A DNA stretch of 64,000 nt from Neisseria sp. DTU_2020_1000833_1_SI_GRL_NUU_006 (GTDB lineage Bacteria; Pseudomonadota; Gammaproteobacteria; Burkholderiales; Neisseriaceae). Below are positions 36,094-43,848 of this stretch, piece by piece. The notes beneath the pieces are model-generated. The model was not told where the DNA came from. It saw only the letters and a list, made by a program, of their open reading frames with translations, and made no database searches. Each line of letters starts with the position of its first letter. The first letter of the stretch is position 1. Location: assembly GCA_032388755.1 (NCBI GenBank), contig CP135593.1:2356001-2420000 (forward strand), written 5' to 3'. Position numbers and translations under genes: made by a program.

Positions 36094-36822
36094 ATGTCTC
36101 AAATTACTATGCGTCAGATGATTGAAGCCGGCGTTCACTTCGGCCACCAAACCCGTTTCTGGAACCCGAAAATGGCACAATACATTTTCGGTGCGCGCAA
36201 CAAAATCCACATCGTCAACTTGGAAAAAACCCTGCCGATGTTCCAAGAAGCGCAAGAAGCCGTACGCCGTCTGGTTGCCAACAAAGGCACCGTGCTGTTC
36301 GTCGGCACCAAACGTCAAGCGCGTGAAATCATCCGCGAAGAAGCTACCCGCGCCGGTATGCCTTTCGTCGATTACCGTTGGTTGGGCGGTATGCTGACCA
36401 ACTACAAAACCGTTAAGCAATCCATCAAACGCCTGGAAGAAAAAACCGCCGCTTTGGAAAACGCTGCTGAAAGCAGTTTCAGCAAAAAAGAAATTCTGGA
36501 AATGCAACGCGATGTTGAAAAACTGGAACGTTCTTTGGGCGGTATCAAAAACATGAAAGGCCTGCCTGACGCGATTTTCGTTATCGACACCGGCTACCAA
36601 AAAGGTACTCTGGTCGAAGCTGAAAAACTGGGCATCCCCGTTATCGCCGTAGTCGATACCAACAACAGCCCTGACGGCGTGAAATACGTTATCCCCGGTA
36701 ACGACGACTCCGCCAAAGCCATCCGCCTGTACTGCCGCGGCATCGCCGACGCAGTTTTGGAAGGCAAAAACCAAGCGCTGCAAGAAACCGTAGCCGCTGC
36801 CCAAGAAGCTGCTGCCGAGTAA
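36094..36822 (+). CDS. rpsB: 30S ribosomal protein S2
   Basis: S2 is a late-assembling 30S protein that helps anchor S1. The 242-residue protein starts MSQITMRQMIEAGVHFGHQTRFWNPKM, the usual N-terminus, with TCAAGGAAATAAA as the ribosome-binding site. The signatures VGTKRQAREIIREEA, YRWLGGMLTNYKT and GIPVIAVVDTNNSPDGVKYVIPGNDD are intact. It leads rpsB-tsf, with an attenuator-like hairpin between the two genes. Confidence 0.98.
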   Translation: MSQITMRQMIEAGVHFGHQTRFWNPKMAQYIFGARNKIHIVNLEKTLPMFQEAQEAVRRLVANKGTVLFVGTKRQAREIIREEATRAGMPFVDYRWLGGMLTNYKTVKQSIKRLEEKTAALENAAESSFSKKEILEMQRDVEKLERSLGGIKNMKGLPDAIFVIDTGYQKGTLVEAEKLGIPVIAVVDTNNSPDGVKYVIPGNDDSAKAIRLYCRGIADAVLEGKNQALQETVAAAQEAAAE

Positions 36823-36835
36823 TCCGGCAAACCGA

Positions 36836-36858
36836 AGAGGGGCGTTATGCCCCTTTTC
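36836..36858 (+). terminator. Attenuator-like hairpin between rpsB and tsf
   Basis: AGGGGC-GTTAT-GCCCCT followed by TTTTC; a short stem that would let part of the transcripts continue into tsf. Confidence 0.65.
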
Positions 36859-36943
36859 TCAAATCCCGTTCTGAAACCTTTTCAGACGACCCCATTCCCA
36901 AACACGGATACTCCGTGTTTCCCCAAAATCTAGGAGATTCAAA

Positions 36944-37798
36944 ATGGCAGAAATTACTGCAAAAATGGTTGCCGACCTGCGCGCCGCTACCGGCCTGGGC
37001 ATGATGGAATGCAAAAAAGCCTTGGTTGAAGCCGAAGGCAACTTCGAAAAAGCCGAAGAAATCCTGCGCATCAAATCCGGCGCGAAAGCCGGCAAACTGG
37101 CTGGCCGTACCGCTGCCGAAGGCGTATTGGCTTACGCCATCAACGGCAATGTCGGTGCATTGGTTGAAGTAAACTGCGAAACCGACTTCGTTGCCAAAGA
37201 CGCAGGCTTCGTAGAATTCGCCAACTTCGTTGCGAAAACCGCTGCCGAGAAAAAACCGGCTACCGTTGAAGAACTGAGCGAACTGGTTGAAGCAGAACGC
37301 AAAGCCATCATCGCCAAATTGGGCGAGAACATGTCTGTCCGCCGCTTCCAAGTGATCGACACCGCCAACCAACTGGTTGCCTACATCCACGGTGCATTGG
37401 CTACCGAAGGCGTATTGGTTGAGTTCAAAGGTTCTGAAGACGTAGCGCGTAAAATCGGTATGCACATCGTTGCCGCTAAGCCGCAATGTGTAACCGAAGC
37501 CGAAGTAGATGCCGAAACCATCGAAAAAGAACGCCACATCTACACCGAGCAAGCCATCGCTTCCGGCAAACCTGCCGACATCGCCGCTAAAATGGTTGAA
37601 GGCCGTATCCGCAAATTCTTGGCCGAAATCACCCTGAACGGCCAAGCATTCGTGATGAACCCTGACCAAACCGTTGCCCAATTCGCTAAAGAAAACGGCA
37701 CCGAAATCATCAGCTTCGTACGTTACAAAGTAGGCGACGGTATCGAAAAAGCCGTTGTCGACTACGCAGCCGAAGTTGCCGCTGCTGCTAAAGTGTAA
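36944..37798 (+). CDS. tsf: Translation elongation factor Ts
   Basis: EF-Ts exchanges GDP for GTP on EF-Tu. The 284-residue protein begins MAEITAKMVADLRAATGLGMMECKKALVEAEG, the UBA-like N-terminal domain. It carries the EF-Tu-contact signature TDFVAKDAGFVEFAN near residues 80-95. GGAGATTCAAA precedes the ATG. A hairpin terminator follows, so pyrH has its own promoter. Confidence 0.98.
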   Translation: MAEITAKMVADLRAATGLGMMECKKALVEAEGNFEKAEEILRIKSGAKAGKLAGRTAAEGVLAYAINGNVGALVEVNCETDFVAKDAGFVEFANFVAKTAAEKKPATVEELSELVEAERKAIIAKLGENMSVRRFQVIDTANQLVAYIHGALATEGVLVEFKGSEDVARKIGMHIVAAKPQCVTEAEVDAETIEKERHIYTEQAIASGKPADIAAKMVEGRIRKFLAEITLNGQAFVMNPDQTVAQFAKENGTEIISFVRYKVGDGIEKAVVDYAAEVAAAAKV

Positions 37799-37815
37799 GG
37801 CAGAAATGAAAAAGA

Positions 37816-37854
37816 AAGCACCTGGATTCCAAACGAATCAGGGTGCTTTTTTTT
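37816..37854 (+). terminator. Rho-independent terminator of tsf
   Basis: AAAGCACCTGGATTC and GAATCAGGGTGCTTT form an imperfect stem followed by a run of eight T. Confidence 0.88.
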
Positions 37855-37869
37855 GAGAGTTACACTGTT

Positions 37870-37976
37870 TATAGTGGATTAACTTTAAACCGGTACGGCG
37901 TTGCCTCGCCTTGCCGTACTATCTGTACTGTCTGCGGCTTCGTCGCCTTGTCCAGATTTAAAGTTAATCCACTATA
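37870..37976. repeat. Correia repeat enclosed element, short form
   Basis: About 107 bp with TATAGTGGATTAA and TTAATCCACTATA ends and the same core as the copy at 3430. It lacks the internal IHF block. It separates the tsf terminator from the pyrH upstream region. Confidence 0.92.
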
Positions 37977-38122
37977 GAATCCTGTTGGAAATCGATATTT
38001 CATCATAATCAACTCATAATAATTATCCAAACCCATACACCCACGGAAAACGCGTTACCCTGTCAGCCAAACATCCCGAAAGGTCGTCTGAAAAATCAAA
38101 CGCCCTTTCCCCGCATTAAAGC

Positions 38123-38185
38123 AGCGCCACAGGGTGAACTGAGCATTTGGAATGAATGGTCAGTTCACTCTGAATAATCGGCGCT
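38123..38185 (+). promoter_or_regulatory. Long imperfect hairpin upstream of pyrH
   Basis: Outer arms AGCGCC and GGCGCT enclose AGGGTGAACTGA and TCAGTTCACTCT (11 of 12 paired plus a wobble) with a 17-base loop. It ends 27 bases before the pyrH ATG, so it would form in the mRNA leader. It could equally be an operator or a small repeat remnant. Confidence 0.5.
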
Positions 38186-38212
38186 AACCACACAAAGAAA
38201 GCAAGGTATCCC

Positions 38213-38932
38213 ATGACACAACAAATCAAATACAAACGCGTATTACTGAAACTCTCCGGCGAATCCCTGATGGGTTCCGACCCTTTCGGCATCAACCACG
38301 ACACCATCGTCCAAACCGTCGGTGAAATCGCCGAAATCGTCAAAATGGGCGTACAAGTCGGCATCGTCGTCGGCGGCGGCAACATCTTCCGCGGCGTGTC
38401 CGCCCAGGCAGGCAGCATGGACCGCGCCACAGCCGACTACATGGGCATGATGGCGACCGTCATGAACGCACTTGCCCTCAAAGATGCCTTCGAAACCCTC
38501 GGCATCAAAGCGCGCGTGCAATCTGCGCTTTCCATGCAGCAAATCGCCGAAACCTACGCCCGCCCCAAAGCCATCCAATACCTCGAAGAAGGCAAAGTCG
38601 TCATCTTCGCCGCCGGTACGGGCAACCCCTTCTTCACCACCGACACCGCCGCCGCCCTGCGCGGAGCCGAAATGAACTGCGACGTCATGCTCAAAGCCAC
38701 CAATGTGGACGGCGTTTATACCGCAGACCCGAAAAAAGACCCGTCCGCTACACGCTACGAAACCATTACCTTTGACGAAGCCTTGAACAAAAACCTCAAA
38801 GTCATGGATGCGACCGCCTTCGCCCTCTGCCGCGAACGAAAACTCAACATCGTCGTCTTCGGCATCGCCAAACAAGGCTCGCTCAAACGCGTCGTTACCG
38901 GCGAAGACGAAGGTACGCTGGTTCACTGCTGA
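38213..38932 (+). CDS. pyrH: Uridylate kinase (UMP kinase)
   Basis: Phosphorylates UMP to UDP; hexameric amino-acid-kinase fold. The 239-residue protein begins MTQQIKYKRVLLKLSGESLMG (phosphate-binding KLSGE). VGIVVGGGNIFRG, the UMP-site stretch GNPFFTTDTAAALRGAEM and the ATP-site region ATNVDGVYTADPKKDPSA are all typical. GCAAGGTATCCC precedes the ATG. frr, often next, does not follow here; a terminator does. Confidence 0.97.
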   Translation: MTQQIKYKRVLLKLSGESLMGSDPFGINHDTIVQTVGEIAEIVKMGVQVGIVVGGGNIFRGVSAQAGSMDRATADYMGMMATVMNALALKDAFETLGIKARVQSALSMQQIAETYARPKAIQYLEEGKVVIFAAGTGNPFFTTDTAAALRGAEMNCDVMLKATNVDGVYTADPKKDPSATRYETITFDEALNKNLKVMDATAFALCRERKLNIVVFGIAKQGSLKRVVTGEDEGTLVHC

Positions 38933-38970
38933 TTCCCATCGGGCAATGCATTGAAGTGATTTGATAAGGC

Positions 38971-39014
38971 AAAAGGTCGTCTGAAAACCAAGATACAGGT
39001 TTTCGGACGACCTT
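38971..39014 (+). terminator. Uptake-sequence terminator of pyrH
   Basis: AAAAGGTCGTCTGAAAACC and GGTTTTCGGACGACCTT pair with one mismatch, followed by CTTTTTT. Confidence 0.82.
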
Positions 39015-39348
39015 CTTTTTTCTCAATATCCTCTCTCCTATGTATGGGTCGGAAATCCAAAGATTGTGTGCGGCGACGTAGCGCATTCGTTGCCTGCAAA
39101 TTCTTCTAAAAAACTGTAGATTTGAGATTTGGTCAAACCCGTTTCATCCGTTTTCATTTCGGTGAAGCCGCATTTTCAGACGACCTTTTTCCCATCCCGT
39201 ACCCGCAAGCGCCTTTCCACCTGTCAAATCCCCCCGAAAAAGCGTACAATCCCACGTTTATTTTTGAATTCATTATATTTTCAGACGACCTCCGTCAGAG
39301 AAAAGAGGTCGTCTGAAACCATTAGGCACGTTGACACACATGACCCAC

Positions 39349-41235
39349 ATGATTTACCCCAAAACCTACGACGTTATCGTCGTCGGCGGCGGTCACGCAG
39401 GCACGGAAGCCGCGCTCGCCGCCGCTCGCATGGGCGCGCAGACGCTTTTGCTCACACACAACATCGAAACGCTCGGACAAATGTCGTGCAATCCCTCCAT
39501 AGGCGGCATCGGCAAAGGCCATCTTGTACGCGAACTCGACGCGCTCGGCGGCGCGATGGCGTTGGCTACCGACAAATCAGGCATCCAGTTCCGCCGTCTG
39601 AACGCCAGTAAAGGCGCGGCAGTGCGTGCCACGCGCGCGCAGGCGGACCGCATTTTGTATAAAGCCGCCATCCGCGAGATGCTGGAAAACCAAGAAAATC
39701 TGGAACTTTTCCAGCAGTCGGTTGACGACGTAACGCTTGACGGCGACCGCATTTCAGGCGTAATCACCGCTATGGGCGTGGAATTTAAAGCCCGCGCCGT
39801 CGTGCTGACCGCAGGCACGTTTTTGTCCGGCAAAATCCACATCGGTTTGGAAAACTACGAAGGCGGCCGCGCCGGCGACCCTGCCGCCAAATCGCTCGGC
39901 GGACGTTTGCGCGAATTGAACCTGCCGCAAGGCCGTCTGAAAACCGGCACGCCGCCGCGTATCGACGGGCGCACGATTGACTTCTCCCAACTGACAGAAC
40001 AGCCCGGCGACACACCCGTTCCCGTAATGTCCGTACGCGGCAGCGCCGATATGCACCCGCGCCAAGTGTCCTGCTGGATTACGCATACCAACACGCAAAC
40101 CCACGACATCATCCGCTCAGGCTTCGACCGTAGCCCGATGTTTACCGGCAAAATCGAAGGCGTCGGCCCGCGCTACTGCCCGTCTATCGAAGACAAAATC
40201 AACCGCTTCGCCGACAAAGACAGCCACCAGATTTTCCTCGAACCCGAAGGCCTGACCACCAACGAATACTACCCTAACGGTATTTCCACCAGCCTGCCGT
40301 TCGACATCCAAATCGCCCTCGTGCGCAGCATGAAAGGCCTGGAAAACGCCCATATCCTGCGCCCGGGCTATGCCATCGAATACGACTACTTCGACCCGCG
40401 CAACCTCAAAGCCAGCCTTGAAACCAAAACCATCCAAGGCCTCTTCTTCGCGGGACAAATCAACGGCACGACCGGCTACGAAGAAGCCGCCGCACAAGGC
40501 CTGCTCGCAGGTGCAAACGCCGTGCAATACGTCCGCGAACAAGACCCGCTCCTACTGCGCCGCGAACAAGCCTATCTCGGCGTATTGGTGGACGACCTCA
40601 TCACCAAAGGCGTGAACGAACCCTACCGCATGTTCACCAGCCGCGCCGAATACCGCCTGCAACTCAGGGAAGACAACGCCGACATGCGCCTGACCGAAGA
40701 CGGCTACAAAATCGGCTTGGTGGGTGAAGAGCAATGGCGCATGTTCAACGAAAAACGCGAAGCCATCGAACGCGAAATCCAACGTTTGAAAACAACATGG
40801 TACACGCCGCAAAAACTCGCCGAAGACGAACAAATCCGTGTGTTCGGACAAAAACTCAGCCGCGAAGCCAACCTGCACGACCTCCTGCGCCGCCCGAACC
40901 TCGACTACGCCACACTGATGACGCTCGAAGGCGCAAGGTCGTCTGAAAACCTCTCTGCCGAAGTCATCGAGCAAGTAGAAATCCAAGTCAAATACCAAGG
41001 CTATATCGACCGCCAAAACGAAGAAATCGACAGTCGCCGCGACATCGAAACCTTAAAACTGCCCGACGACATCGATTACAGCAAAGTCAAAGGCTTATCC
41101 GCCGAAGTGCAGCAAAAGCTCAACCAGCACAAACCCGAAACCGTCGGACAGGCAAGCCGCATTTCCGGCGTAACCCCAGCAGCGGTGGCATTGCTGATGG
41201 TGCATTTGAAGCGCGGGTTTAAGGGGGCGAAGTAG
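39349..41235 (+). CDS. mnmG: tRNA uridine-5-carboxymethylaminomethyl modification enzyme MnmG (GidA)
   Basis: With MnmE, modifies U34 of tRNAs that read split codon boxes. The protein begins with the FAD motif YDVIVVGGGHAGTEAALAAARMG. The family signatures MSCNPSIGGIGKGHLVRELDALGG and GLFFAGQINGTTGYEEAAAQG are present, and the C-terminal MnmE-binding helices are intact. Possible starts are TTG 39331, ATG 39340 and ATG 39349. I prefer 39349 (MIYPKTYD, 628 residues) for its fit to the family N-terminus, although no strong SD distinguishes them. Several uptake sequences precede it and two lie inside the gene (near 39930 and 40937). Confidence 0.96.
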   Translation: MIYPKTYDVIVVGGGHAGTEAALAAARMGAQTLLLTHNIETLGQMSCNPSIGGIGKGHLVRELDALGGAMALATDKSGIQFRRLNASKGAAVRATRAQADRILYKAAIREMLENQENLELFQQSVDDVTLDGDRISGVITAMGVEFKARAVVLTAGTFLSGKIHIGLENYEGGRAGDPAAKSLGGRLRELNLPQGRLKTGTPPRIDGRTIDFSQLTEQPGDTPVPVMSVRGSADMHPRQVSCWITHTNTQTHDIIRSGFDRSPMFTGKIEGVGPRYCPSIEDKINRFADKDSHQIFLEPEGLTTNEYYPNGISTSLPFDIQIALVRSMKGLENAHILRPGYAIEYDYFDPRNLKASLETKTIQGLFFAGQINGTTGYEEAAAQGLLAGANAVQYVREQDPLLLRREQAYLGVLVDDLITKGVNEPYRMFTSRAEYRLQLREDNADMRLTEDGYKIGLVGEEQWRMFNEKREAIEREIQRLKTTWYTPQKLAEDEQIRVFGQKLSREANLHDLLRRPNLDYATLMTLEGARSSENLSAEVIEQVEIQVKYQGYIDRQNEEIDSRRDIETLKLPDDIDYSKVKGLSAEVQQKLNQHKPETVGQASRISGVTPAAVALLMVHLKRGFKGAK

Positions 41236-41377
41236 GCTTGTCTGCCGATAGCGCAAAATGTGGAAAGGCCGTCTGAAAAATAAATCGTAAGTCGGAGGGT
41301 ATCCGACTTACGATCATGTTATGTCCAATTATCGGATACAAAATCCAACCTATAATTGGCTAATAGAAAAACAGAAT

Positions 41378-41419
41378 AAAGACCGTCTAAAAACAAAACA
41401 TAGTTTTCAAACGGTCTTT
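41378..41419 (+). terminator. Degenerate uptake-sequence terminator after mnmG
   Basis: AAAGACCGTCTAAAAAC and GTTTTCAAACGGTCTTT form a stem with an 8-base loop. Both arms have changed together from the uptake-sequence pattern (CCGTCTAA / TCAAACGG), so the stem is kept while the uptake signal is lost. Confidence 0.75.
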
Positions 41420-41484
41420 ATGTTATTGGTAGGGGACATCGGTTCTCACCGATACGGCTTTGTACACATCTCTTTGGTATAATC

Positions 41485-41538
41485 TCACTCCCCCACATAA
41501 CCGTAGAGTCCCATTGCATAAGTAATTAAACTTTTCAT
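41485..41538 (-). CDS. Possible 17-residue leader peptide or micro-protein
   Basis: On the minus strand GGAGGTAAAG lies directly before ATG (41538), a near-ideal ribosome-binding site with 5-base spacing. The frame encodes MKSLITYAMGLYGYVGE and stops at TGA 41485-41487. A hairpin (CGGTGAGAACCG) and the degenerate terminator follow downstream. No longer gene is attached. It may be a micro-protein, a small-toxin-like gene or the remnant of a larger gene. Confidence 0.35.
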   Translation of the reverse strand: MKSLITYAMGLYGYVGE

Positions 41539-41779
41539 CTTTACCTCCAACTCTACTTTCAAAGAAGATTCCAAAAGATCAAATGAGATACTAAAGTTTT
41601 TGAAACATTCAAAAATTGGAAGGAGAGATATGCAATAAACCAAAGGAATATTGTGTTCTCAAATTCTATTTCTAATCATACTAGAAACAAAGGTTAAATT
41701 GTGCTTTCTTATGTAAATATGAATAATGATAAATTTAATTTAATTATGATTCATTGCGCAAATAAATTTAATTAAAGTA

Positions 41780-41846
41780 GTCGTAGGTCGGATTCTTGAA
41801 TCCGACATCTTGGACGACTGTGTCGGATACAAGTATCCGGCCTACG
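41780..41846. repeat. Inverted repeat CGTAGGTCGGAT ... ATCCGGCCTACG
   Basis: GTAGGTCGGATTCTTGAATC and, in reverse, the sequence around GATACAAGTATCCGGCCTAC form a long imperfect palindrome with two internal hairpins (GGATTCTTGAATCC, GGATACAAGTATCC). It lies just before the KAP gene. A similar small hairpin (AAGTCGGAGGGTATCCGACTT) occurs near 41290. Confidence 0.6.
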
Positions 41847-41866
41847 GTTGAATGATTGCGGTCTGA

Positions 41867-41886
41867 ATTCCCGTCTGTGCGGGAAT
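41867..41886. repeat. dRS3 element at the KAP gene
   Basis: ATTCCC-N8-GGGAAT with perfect arms. It ends 49 bases before the chosen KAP start and is a typical neisserial recombination point. Confidence 0.85.
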
Positions 41887-41935
41887 GACGATACGGGTAT
41901 TCTTATTTGAATTTATGATTAAACAAAGGGATGAC

Positions 41936-43399
41936 ATGGAAACCCAAACTTCAGAAAAAACCACTTTCGTTACGCAAGACGAATTCAATCGTAAGCCGAT
42001 AGCTGAAAATATCATCAGGCTGCTTACCTCGACCATCGACCTTTCCCCTATGGTCATCGACGGTGGCTGGGGAACGTGCAAAACCGAATTTTGCCAAAAG
42101 CTGATTCGGCTCATGCAGCAGCAACATCCCGATTATCAGCCCGTCTATATCGATGCCTTCCGTTCAGACCACAGCGGAGAACCTTTGTTGGCATTGCTTG
42201 CCGAAATCATCAAAACCTGTACGCCTGAAGATACCAACGGACAGCCGTCTGAAAAACGCAAAAATATCACCAGGAAAATCGCGAAAGCCGCAGGATTCGG
42301 AATAAAAACCGTTGCTAAGGCAGTGGCCAGTCATCTCCTAAAACAGAGTACAGACGATTTGGCAGAAGAATTTCAACAGATAATGAATGACGGCCAAGAT
42401 GCAGACAGTTTGGCCGAAACCGTAACCGATGCCGCTGCCACAATCGCCAGCCACACCATCGATGCAACCGTCGAAGCCTTATTGAAAGAGCAAATCGAAG
42501 CGGAAAAAAATCTAAAAACGCTTAAAGTCTGTCTGACAGAATTGGCAGCGGAAAAACCGATTATCCTGTTTATCGACGAACTCGACCGCTGCCGCCCCGA
42601 TTACGCCGTCGATATGCTGGAAGTCATCAAGCATGTCTTTGATGTCGAAAACGTCAAAGTCGTACTGGTGACGAACACCAAGCAACTGCGCGCGGCGATT
42701 AATCATCGGTATGGGGCGGAAGTCGATGCGCACAAATATTTGGATAAGTTTTTGAAGTACAGCTTTGCCTTGCCGGATAAAGTTGTGGCTCCGTTTGGGA
42801 TGAGACAGGCTTTAGTTTCAGTTGAATATTTCAAACAGTTGATACGAAAAAGTCGTATGGCTGATGAATTACGAAGCTTAATTGAAGAACGTAATGGAAC
42901 AATAAATTTTATCAGCGATATGATAGAACGGAACAATATATCGCTTAGGGAAACGGAACGATTAGTCCGATTTTTAGAGATATACCATTCTTTAAGTGGT
43001 GGACTGAATAAGGTAATCTGGCAATATGCCTTGCTTCGCATTACAGGTGTATTTATCTTCTGCTTCTATCCGAGTTTAATGGACGATATTAATAAAAATC
43101 GTACTGATAGCAAAGATTTTGCTCGATTGTTTAATATTCAGTCTTTGGCGAATATTCCAAAAAATAGTTTTGGTGTGGTTCATACAAATACAAATGTAAT
43201 TGCTATGATGCTCATTCTATATGGCACTGCAAATATACATTTTGACGTTAGTACCCTTCATGATAGAAGATCATGGCAAGAGCGGATAAATAAAGATTTT
43301 CTTGATAACGAAAATATTTATCCATATAGAATAGATGGAGTTCTTACTATTTTAAAAGACACCTTCCGAGTCCTCAGCCTTGAACAAACACCACAATAA
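41936..43399 (+). CDS. KAP-family P-loop NTPase
   Basis: A 487-residue STAND-like NTPase. Walker A is GGWGTCKTEF, and Walker B is IILFIDELDRCRPDYAVDMLEVIKH; the DRCRP after Walker B is the KAP hallmark, followed by VKVVLVTNTKQLRAAINHRYG and the YLDKFLKYSF region. The family includes PifA, the F-plasmid protein that excludes phage T7, so a defence role is plausible but not shown. I see no clear paired membrane segments. ATG at 41936 has AAAGGGATGAC before it; the frame opens earlier at 41885 inside a dRS3 repeat. From about 42790 the gene becomes markedly AT-richer than its neighbours. It lies between mnmG and tRNA-Thr. Confidence 0.85.
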   Translation: METQTSEKTTFVTQDEFNRKPIAENIIRLLTSTIDLSPMVIDGGWGTCKTEFCQKLIRLMQQQHPDYQPVYIDAFRSDHSGEPLLALLAEIIKTCTPEDTNGQPSEKRKNITRKIAKAAGFGIKTVAKAVASHLLKQSTDDLAEEFQQIMNDGQDADSLAETVTDAAATIASHTIDATVEALLKEQIEAEKNLKTLKVCLTELAAEKPIILFIDELDRCRPDYAVDMLEVIKHVFDVENVKVVLVTNTKQLRAAINHRYGAEVDAHKYLDKFLKYSFALPDKVVAPFGMRQALVSVEYFKQLIRKSRMADELRSLIEERNGTINFISDMIERNNISLRETERLVRFLEIYHSLSGGLNKVIWQYALLRITGVFIFCFYPSLMDDINKNRTDSKDFARLFNIQSLANIPKNSFGVVHTNTNVIAMMLILYGTANIHFDVSTLHDRRSWQERINKDFLDNENIYPYRIDGVLTILKDTFRVLSLEQTPQ

Positions 43400-43450
43400 A
43401 GAAAGGTCGTCTGAAAACACAAAAACCAAGTTTTCAGACGACCTTTCTTT
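43398..43450. terminator. Bidirectional uptake-sequence terminator (KAP gene / tRNA-Thr)
   Basis: AAAGAAAGGTCGTCTGAAAA and TTTTCAGACGACCTTTCTTT form a 20-bp stem between converging genes. Confidence 0.9.
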
Positions 43451-43458
43451 ATCCAATC

Positions 43459-43534
43459 TGGTGCCGGAGAAGGGAATCGAACCCCCGACCTTCGCGTTAC
43501 GAATGCGCTGCTCTACCGACTGAGCTACACCGGC
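43459..43534 (-). tRNA. tRNA-Thr (CGT), with two unusual stem mismatches
   Basis: The minus strand folds as a 76-nt tRNA with encoded CCA. D arm GCTC/GAGC, anticodon loop TTCGTAA (anticodon CGT), T arm with GGTTCGATTCC. It resembles E. coli tRNA-Thr(CGT) base for base in the anticodon arm. Two positions do not pair: T6 against T67 in the acceptor stem (GCCGGTG / CTCCGGC), and A31 against C39 in the anticodon stem, where E. coli has a pair. The tRNA may be weakened, or the bases may be sequence errors. Confidence 0.88.
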
Positions 43535-43848
43535 ACGGTGTTCGTTATCATATACATAAACGGGATGTTCGGCAAGTTCGCATTTCCCGATAAGGTTGTT
43601 GCTCGGTGAAAATATATGCCGTGTTTTCAGACGACCTCTTTTAAAAAGGCCGTATGGGGATAGTGTTTTGTTGTTTGACTTTTCCACTTTCCGCACGCAC
43701 GGAAACGGCAATGGGTTGGGCAGGTTTATCCGGAATCGGCAAACTGTCAGCCTCCGTCCGAATATAATATTTAACAGTGAACAAGCTAAATCTGGATGAT
43801 AGGTTCGGCCGCGAGGTTGGATGAACGGGAGGCGCAAAGCGTATCGCA
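43535..43848. other. Gene-free stretch upstream of tRNA-Thr
   Basis: About 310 bases with one single uptake sequence (TTTTCAGACGACCTC near 43624). The tRNA promoter should be at its left end, on the minus strand. No other feature is convincing. Confidence 0.45.

Noticed and set aside
39287..39319. Back-to-back uptake sequences before mnmG as a terminator
   Set aside because: The arms are in the order CAGACGACCT then AGGTCGTCTG with no gene ending there; they can pair, but both flanks read into mnmG, so an uptake role is more likely.
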